This document shows positions 21,354 through 25,448 of a stretch of 25,448 nucleotides of DNA, piece after piece. Both the position numbers and the translations under genes were made by a program. Under the pieces are notes generated by a model that did not search any database, was not told the DNA's origin, and saw nothing but the letters and a program-made list of their open reading frames with translations. This DNA is from an uncultured Sphingomonadaceae bacterium (GTDB lineage: Bacteria > Pseudomonadota > Alphaproteobacteria > Sphingomonadales > Sphingomonadaceae), in the NCBI GenBank assembly GCA_938003725.1, contig CALKXX010000202.1:1-25448 (forward strand), written 5' to 3'. How positions within the stretch are numbered: position 1 is the first letter of the stretch; the number at the start of each line of letters is the position of its first letter.

Positions 21354-22157
21354 ATGGGACGTCTTGAAGGAAAAAAAGCGGTCATTCTGGGCGCAGCAGG
21401 CGAAGGCAATATGGGACAAGTCATTGCGAAGCGGTTTTGCGATGAGGGCGCCGATATATTGGTCGCAGGGCGCAAAGAAGAGGAATTGCAACGATTTGCG
21501 GGAGAACTTGGCGGTCATTATGCGCTATGCGACCTGACCGTCGAAGCAGATGTCAATGGCTTGGCTGACACAGCGACGGACAAAATGGGCGGCGTCGATA
21601 TCGCGATCAATGCCACCGGGCTTGGGTTTCTGAAGCCGTTTCTGGAAAATACCCGCGAAGAGCTGGAAATGATGTCGGCTCTACAGCTTGTGGGGCCATT
21701 TCAATTTTATCAAGCGATGATAAAGGCGATCACCAATTCGGGGGGAGAAGGCGGTTCCCTCATTCAGATCAGTTCGGCGACCGCGACCATCATGCTGAAC
21801 GATCATGCGGCCTATATGGGTACAAAGGCAGCAACCGATCATATCATTCGCTGCATCGCGCACGAATTCGGTGAGCGCGGGATCAGAGCGAACAGCATTT
21901 CCCCCGGCCTGACCCGTACACCGATGACAGCGGGCGTCGATCAAGTCCCCGGATTGGTGGAATCTTTCGAAGCGCGCTATCCATTGGGGCGCATTGGCAC
22001 GAGCGAAGATATCGCCGCAGCCGCCGTGTTCTTAGCCAGTGATGAATGCTATATGACCGGCGAAAATCTTCAGGTAAATGGTGGACTATGTCTGCGCGGA
22101 AATCCCACGCGCAAAGACCAGGAGCTGATGATGGGGGCCATCGCCGCCGCGTCCTGA
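21354..22157 (+). CDS. SDR-family oxidoreductase with divergent cofactor motif
   Basis: This 267-aa SDR keeps the catalytic Tyr154 and Lys158 (HAAYMGTKAATDHI) with a Ser at 140/141 (IQISSATATI). The glycine-rich loop is unusual, LGAAGEGNMG in place of TGxxxGxG, and the NNAG motif reads NATG. An Arg at the end of beta2 (VAGRKEEEL) suggests NADP(H). The C-terminal extension after VNGGLCLRGNP is longer than usual. It stands alone between the receptor terminator and the nucleoside transporter, with AGGAG before ATG 21354. A direct repeat TTGCCAATA (21253 and 21268) lies upstream. The product is likely a ketoreductase or dehydrogenase; the substrate is unknown, with enoyl reductase-like activity as an alternative given the GAAGEGNMG loop. 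Confidence 0.9.
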   Translation: MGRLEGKKAVILGAAGEGNMGQVIAKRFCDEGADILVAGRKEEELQRFAGELGGHYALCDLTVEADVNGLADTATDKMGGVDIAINATGLGFLKPFLENTREELEMMSALQLVGPFQFYQAMIKAITNSGGEGGSLIQISSATATIMLNDHAAYMGTKAATDHIIRCIAHEFGERGIRANSISPGLTRTPMTAGVDQVPGLVESFEARYPLGRIGTSEDIAAAAVFLASDECYMTGENLQVNGGLCLRGNPTRKDQELMMGAIAAAS

Positions 22158-22241
22158 AACATTACCGAATAAAGCCGGTTGCGCCGTCGGATTTTTCCGC
22201 CATGATGGTGCGATAATCCACCAGCATGAAGGCGGCTGACC

Positions 22242-23510
22242 TTGGTTGACATTTTAAGCCAGTTTCAAGGCCTGATCGGCATTGGTTTCATCCTGGCCAC
22301 GGCCTGGTTGTTCAGCGAGAACCGCCAGCTAAAGCCGGGGTGGAAATGGATCATGGCGGCGGTCGTGCTGCAATTCATGCTGGCCATCGCCATTGTCAGA
22401 ATCCCGTTCATCTGGGATATAATCAGCCTTGCCAATGCCGGTGTCCAAGCCATTGAAAAAGCGACGCTAGCCGGTTCCAGCTATATGTTCGGCTATGCAG
22501 GCGGCGCCGAATTGCCGTTCATTTTGAAAGACGGGGCACAGCCGCCGCTTATCATCGCTTTTCAGATATTACCGCTGGTCATCGTTTTTTCGGCGCTCGC
22601 GGCGTTGCTATGGCATTGGCGCGTGCTGCAATTTATCGTGCGCGGATTATCCTGGGCGCTGCGTAAATCGCTAGGGGTTAGCGGCGTTGTCGGGTTGAGC
22701 GGGGGCGCGAATATCTTTCTAGGCGTAGTGGAATCGCCGCTCGTCGTCCGGGCCTATTTTGACCGGATGAGCCGAGCAGAACTTTTCACGATCATGGTGC
22801 TCGCGATGTCGACCATTTCGGGCGCGATATTGGTGCTTTATGCGACCACGTTGGAAAAAACCGTGCCAAATGCGGTGGGGCATATGATCTCCGCATCGCT
22901 CATTTCTCTCCCCGCCGCCGTCCTTCTCGCGCGGCTTATCGTGCCAGGTAATGGCGATACCGCGGTTGACGATAAGCAGCCCGGCCTGAAATATGAAGGC
23001 AGTTTCGATGCGATTATTAAGGGCACGATGGACGGGGTACAGCTATTTCTGGCGGTCATTGCCGTTATCATCGTGATTTTCGCGTTTGTGGCCCTGATCG
23101 ATCAGACACTTGCACTGTTGCCGTTTGTTTCCGGAGAGGTGCTGACATTGAAACGCATCTTTGGATGGATATTCGCGCCGCTCATGTGGATGATTGGTGT
23201 GCCGTGGGCTGAGGCTGGCGCTGCGGGTTCCCTGATGGGGACAAAGGCGATCCTCAACGAATATGTCGCTTATTTGGAATTGGCGGCGCTGCCAGCCGAT
23301 AGTTTTAGTGCGAAAGGACAGCTCATTGTGACCTATGCGCTGTGCGGTGTGGCCAATTTGGCTAGCGTCGGTTTGATTATCTCTACCATCGGAACACTGT
23401 CGCCTGAACGCCGCGCAGAAGTGGCTGGACTGGGCATGAAAAGTTGGCTCGCGGGAAATGGGGCAACCGCGATGACCGGTGCGGTGATTGGTATTGTGAC
23501 ATGGGCTTAA
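22242..23510 (+). CDS. CNT-family concentrative nucleoside transporter (NupC-like)
   Basis: This 422-aa polytopic membrane protein has about ten hydrophobic segments. CNT signatures are visible: GLSGGANIFLGVVESPLVVR (about residues 147-166), the gate-like helix MVLAMSTISGAILVLYATTL, and LNEYVAYLELAAL, corresponding to the NEFVAY motif of nucleoside-binding helices. YALCGVANLASVGLIISTIG and GNGATAMTGAVIGI follow near the C-terminus. It imports nucleosides with H+ or Na+. The start is TTG at 22242: an in-frame stop lies 13 bases upstream and no ATG occurs before the first membrane helix. It sits 84 bp after the SDR and 18 bp before the phosphatidyltransferase gene, so it may be co-transcribed with the latter. 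Confidence 0.93.
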   Translation: MVDILSQFQGLIGIGFILATAWLFSENRQLKPGWKWIMAAVVLQFMLAIAIVRIPFIWDIISLANAGVQAIEKATLAGSSYMFGYAGGAELPFILKDGAQPPLIIAFQILPLVIVFSALAALLWHWRVLQFIVRGLSWALRKSLGVSGVVGLSGGANIFLGVVESPLVVRAYFDRMSRAELFTIMVLAMSTISGAILVLYATTLEKTVPNAVGHMISASLISLPAAVLLARLIVPGNGDTAVDDKQPGLKYEGSFDAIIKGTMDGVQLFLAVIAVIIVIFAFVALIDQTLALLPFVSGEVLTLKRIFGWIFAPLMWMIGVPWAEAGAAGSLMGTKAILNEYVAYLELAALPADSFSAKGQLIVTYALCGVANLASVGLIISTIGTLSPERRAEVAGLGMKSWLAGNGATAMTGAVIGIVTWA

Positions 23511-23528
23511 ATATCGGGAAGCCTGGCC

Positions 23529-24140
23529 ATGCTTGACGCGAAGCTGCGCCCCTATATCGATCCGCCGTTAAATGCCGTCGGCCGAAAATTAGCAGGTTTT
23601 GGTATATCCGCCAATATGGTGACCGTCGCGGGTTTGCTGGTTGGCTTGGGCGGCGCCTTTGCAGTCTATGTGCAAAACTATTGGTGGGCGCTTCTTCTGA
23701 TTATCCTGAGCCGGGTGCTCGACGGGCTGGACGGCGCGGTTGCCAGGGCGACGAAAAAGACGGCTTTCGGAGGTTATCTGGATATCGTCGCCGATTTCAT
23801 TTTCTATGTCAGTATCCCTTTGGCGTTCGGCTATGCTGATCCGCATAATATGCCTTTTGCATTGGCGCTGATCGCGGCATTCACAATCACCGGGATCAGT
23901 TTTCTGGCCTATGCTGTAACCGCCGCCGAACAGGGCGCAGCGACCGAAGCGCACGGCGAAAAGAGCTTTTTCTATAGCACCGGCGTGGCAGAGGGGACGG
24001 AGACGATCCTGTTCTTCATCCTCATGTGCTCTTTGCCGCAATATTTTGACGTTCTGGCTTCGCTCTTCACCGGACTTTGTATCATAACCGTGCTGCAACG
24101 CACATTATTGGCCCGGAAAATGTTCAGATTGAAAAGCTGA
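23529..24140 (+). CDS. CDP-alcohol phosphatidyltransferase family membrane protein
   Basis: This 203-aa protein contains the full family motif: Asp65, Asp68-Gly69, Ala72-Arg73, Gly81, Asp85 and Asp89 (DGLDGAVARA followed by GGYLDIVADF). This binds two metal ions and the CDP-activated lipid. About six transmembrane helices are visible. The enzyme transfers a phosphatidyl or similar group from a CDP-alcohol to an acceptor alcohol in phospholipid synthesis. The acceptor (glycerol-3-phosphate, inositol, other) cannot be told. The start ATG 23529 follows GGGAAG. It is probably in a two-gene unit with the nucleoside transporter, although no functional link is obvious. Confidence 0.93.
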   Translation: MLDAKLRPYIDPPLNAVGRKLAGFGISANMVTVAGLLVGLGGAFAVYVQNYWWALLLIILSRVLDGLDGAVARATKKTAFGGYLDIVADFIFYVSIPLAFGYADPHNMPFALALIAAFTITGISFLAYAVTAAEQGAATEAHGEKSFFYSTGVAEGTETILFFILMCSLPQYFDVLASLFTGLCIITVLQRTLLARKMFRLKS

Positions 24141-24159
24141 ATGGCAGATTTGCCGTTCA
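24138..24159 (+). other. Hairpin overlapping the phosphatidyltransferase stop codon
   Basis: TGAATGGCA (24138-24146), loop GATT, TGCCGTTCA (24151-24159) form a nine-pair stem with one T-G pair, starting at the TGA stop codon. No T-tract follows, so it is at most a weak or Rho-assisted terminator or an mRNA 3'-end stabiliser. Confidence 0.3.
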
Positions 24160-24288
24160 ATACAGATATTGCGATATTCACATAAAGTGAGTTGGATCGA
24201 ATAGCAGATGTCATGAACAACAATCCCGGAAATATCCCGCTGAGAAATCCAGATTTAACCCATCGATTGGAACCGCGGAAACCTCTAA

Positions 24289-24636
24289 CTCGAATCCCTT
24301 AATCGATTGGTTGACGCGGTAACACCCATGCAAAACGCCTCTTATAGTATCCCGATGATTGGTGGTGTGGTGATCAATCGACTCCGGCAGGAGCCTGATA
24401 AATATCAGGAAATCAGAGATTTACGGGAAGAACCGGCATTGGTGTTTCGGGCGCTGGTTGCAGAAGGTATCAAATGTGGTGATTTGCCAAAAGACTAGGA
24501 CATCCAATTGATCGGCGATTTATTAATGGCGATTACGGCTAGCGCAATGAGCACGGTCGCATTCTACAATCCCTCGCTGGATAACATGAATCCGATTGTC
24601 GCTTCGCTAAAGGCCTTGCTTCGCACAAGAGGCTGA
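24289..24636 (+). pseudogene. Decayed C-terminal part of a TetR/AcrR-like regulator (in-frame TAG)
   Basis: One continuous reading frame from 24289 to the TGA at 24634-24636 is broken only by a TAG at 24496-24498. Before it one reads LESLNRLVDAVTPM, INRLRQEPDKYQEIRDL and ALVFRALVAEGIKCGD. After it come IGDLLMAITASAMSTVAFYN and PIVASLKALLRTRG. The helical pattern and the closing LKALLR-type helix resemble the ligand-binding C-terminal domain of TetR-family regulators, but I cannot confirm the family. No helix-turn-helix is found upstream in any frame, so the DNA-binding half is missing. The 650-bp stretch 24141-24790 holds only this remnant and a small hairpin. Confidence 0.45.
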
Positions 24637-24790
24637 TCACCTATCAATCGTCCTGATATAAACATCAGTATGGCCACCGGATATTGTGTTGAACGGCTCG
24701 GCGATTTCTCGATTGAATAATAGTGTCTTTACACCATTCGCGGTTGGCTAAAACCGGCTTATTCTGTCTCAAAAGAGGCCATGGAGAAAG

Positions 24791-25243
24791 ATGCAGGTTT
24801 TGGTTACCATCATGGCAGGCGTAAAGACGCTGATCCGCATTGCACTAGCCTATATCGCGGCCTGCATTGTTGCTTCATTCGGTATATTCTTGATCTCCAT
24901 GCTCATGACCATTGGTCAGCCGCTGATGGAAGGCGTGACCTGGGCGGAGGATATTGCGAACCAGGCAGGTTATCTACCTCTGTTCGCTGCCTTTGCCGGA
25001 ATCCTTGCTGCTCCCATCGCTCTGGTGGCGATATTTGTTTCCGAAGTTCGCAAAATCACCGGGCTATGGTTTTTCCTGCTTGCCGGAGCGGCAGCGGGGA
25101 TCCCCATTCTATTTCGCGGCGACCAGATAATAGTGATGCGGGCCATGGAGGACTATCTTACGCTCGGTCCAATTGGAGCTGCAGCGGGTGCGGCGTTCTG
25201 GCTTGTACGCCACCGTAAATGGCCATCGTGGCAGAGGGTTTGA
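24791..25243 (+). CDS. Small integral membrane protein of unknown function
   Basis: This 150-aa protein has about four hydrophobic helices: residues 14-40 (LIRIALAYIAACIVASFGIF), 62-84 (LPLFAAFAGILAAPIALVAI), 89-108 and 123-140 (PIGAAAGAAFWLV). The C-terminus is short, basic and cytosol-type (RHRKWPSWQRV). The start ATG 24791 is preceded by GGAGAAAG. I recognise no domain. A second long reading frame overlaps it at 24781-25218, but its Cys/His/Ser-rich, helix-poor translation looks like a frame shadow. The gene is isolated on the plus strand, downstream of the decayed regulator. Confidence 0.7.
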   Translation: MQVLVTIMAGVKTLIRIALAYIAACIVASFGIFLISMLMTIGQPLMEGVTWAEDIANQAGYLPLFAAFAGILAAPIALVAIFVSEVRKITGLWFFLLAGAAAGIPILFRGDQIIVMRAMEDYLTLGPIGAAAGAAFWLVRHRKWPSWQRV

Positions 25244-25448
25244 TACGCTGGATCGATTGGGAGAGTTTGGTCATGAGGCGCTATCCTTCCTGCGGCAATA
25301 GGAATTAAGATCGCTGCCTAATAGCATTGCGCAGCCGCTGCAACGGGAGAATGAACCAATGCGGAATTTTCGTCGGCCGTTTCCCTCATTTCCCCGCAAG
25401 CGGCAACCCGGAGCGGCTAGCCGTCGCTAGGCGGTAATTTGAAAACCT
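25244..25448. other. Terminal region with no supported gene
   Basis: This is 205 bases after the small membrane protein gene. Only very short frames are present, such as ATGs near 25357 and 25361 giving peptides under 30 residues. A palindromic CGGCTAGCCG lies near the end. I see no terminator, promoter or RNA gene here that I can support. Confidence 0.4.

Noticed and set aside
24781..25218. Alternative 145-codon frame overlapping the small membrane protein
   Set aside because: Cys/His/Arg/Ser-rich composition without helices; the overlapping frame has clean transmembrane segments and a better-placed ribosome site.
1..25448. tRNA, rRNA, CRISPR arrays, insertion sequences, phage genes
   Set aside because: No cloverleaf-like segment, repeat-spacer pattern, transposase or integrase sequence or terminal inverted repeats with target duplications were seen on reading either strand.

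Overview
The window reads as chromosomal DNA of a sphingomonad-type alphaproteobacterium (inference). The grounds are a GC content that looks mid-50s by eye, a large TonB-dependent receptor without an obvious siderophore context, dense runs of acyl-CoA dehydrogenases, SDRs and MDR oxidoreductases, and frequent GTG/TTG starts. No rRNA, tRNA, CRISPR array or insertion sequence was found. About 25 protein genes are supported, nearly all catabolic.

Layout. (1) 1-1560, minus: a GST -> VOC protein -> ThuA-like operon, cut by the window edge. (2) 1764-3751, plus: a Rieske ring-hydroxylating oxygenase alpha subunit coupled to a hotdog thioesterase, divergent from (1). (3) 3760-5187, minus: a LuxR-type solo regulator followed by a small anchored protein of unknown function. 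A perfect 19-bp inverted repeat with a third pairing arm lies upstream of luxR. (4) 5316-8402, minus: a lone lipoyl-domain protein, E1-beta and E1-alpha of a 2-oxo acid dehydrogenase (no E2 or E3), and an AHL-lactonase-like MBL hydrolase. (5) 8539-12006, plus: an MDR oxidoreductase and a pair of acyl-CoA dehydrogenases whose active-site motifs are split between them. (6) 12035-13272: a ketosteroid isomerase homologue (minus) divergent from an SDR (plus). (7) 13361-17541, plus: a tight operon of DUF35 OB-fold protein, thiolase-like protein, acyl-CoA dehydrogenase, MDR oxidoreductase and limonene-epoxide-hydrolase-type enzyme. (8) 17546-18307, minus: an SDR. (9) 18582-21179, plus: a TonB-dependent receptor ending in a clear terminator, followed by another SDR. 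(10) 22242 to the end: a CNT nucleoside transporter, a CDP-alcohol phosphatidyltransferase, a decayed fragment resembling a TetR C-terminal domain, and a small membrane protein. This tail looks unrelated to the catabolic block.

How the genes may work together (inference). The ketosteroid isomerase keeps the catalytic Tyr/Asp/Asp of Comamonas KSI and is the strongest substrate clue. Together with the SDRs (hydroxysteroid-dehydrogenase-like), the split acyl-CoA dehydrogenase pair, the DUF35 + thiolase-like pair (as in steroid side-chain aldolases), the Rieske oxygenase and the outer-membrane receptor, it suggests a catabolic island for a steroid or another polycyclic isoprenoid. The canonical ring-degradation enzymes (KstD, KshAB, HsaC-type) are not in the window, so substrate and completeness are open. 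The epoxide-hydrolase-type enzyme, the E2-less dehydrogenase and the noncanonical thiolase are the parts least explained by known steroid pathways.
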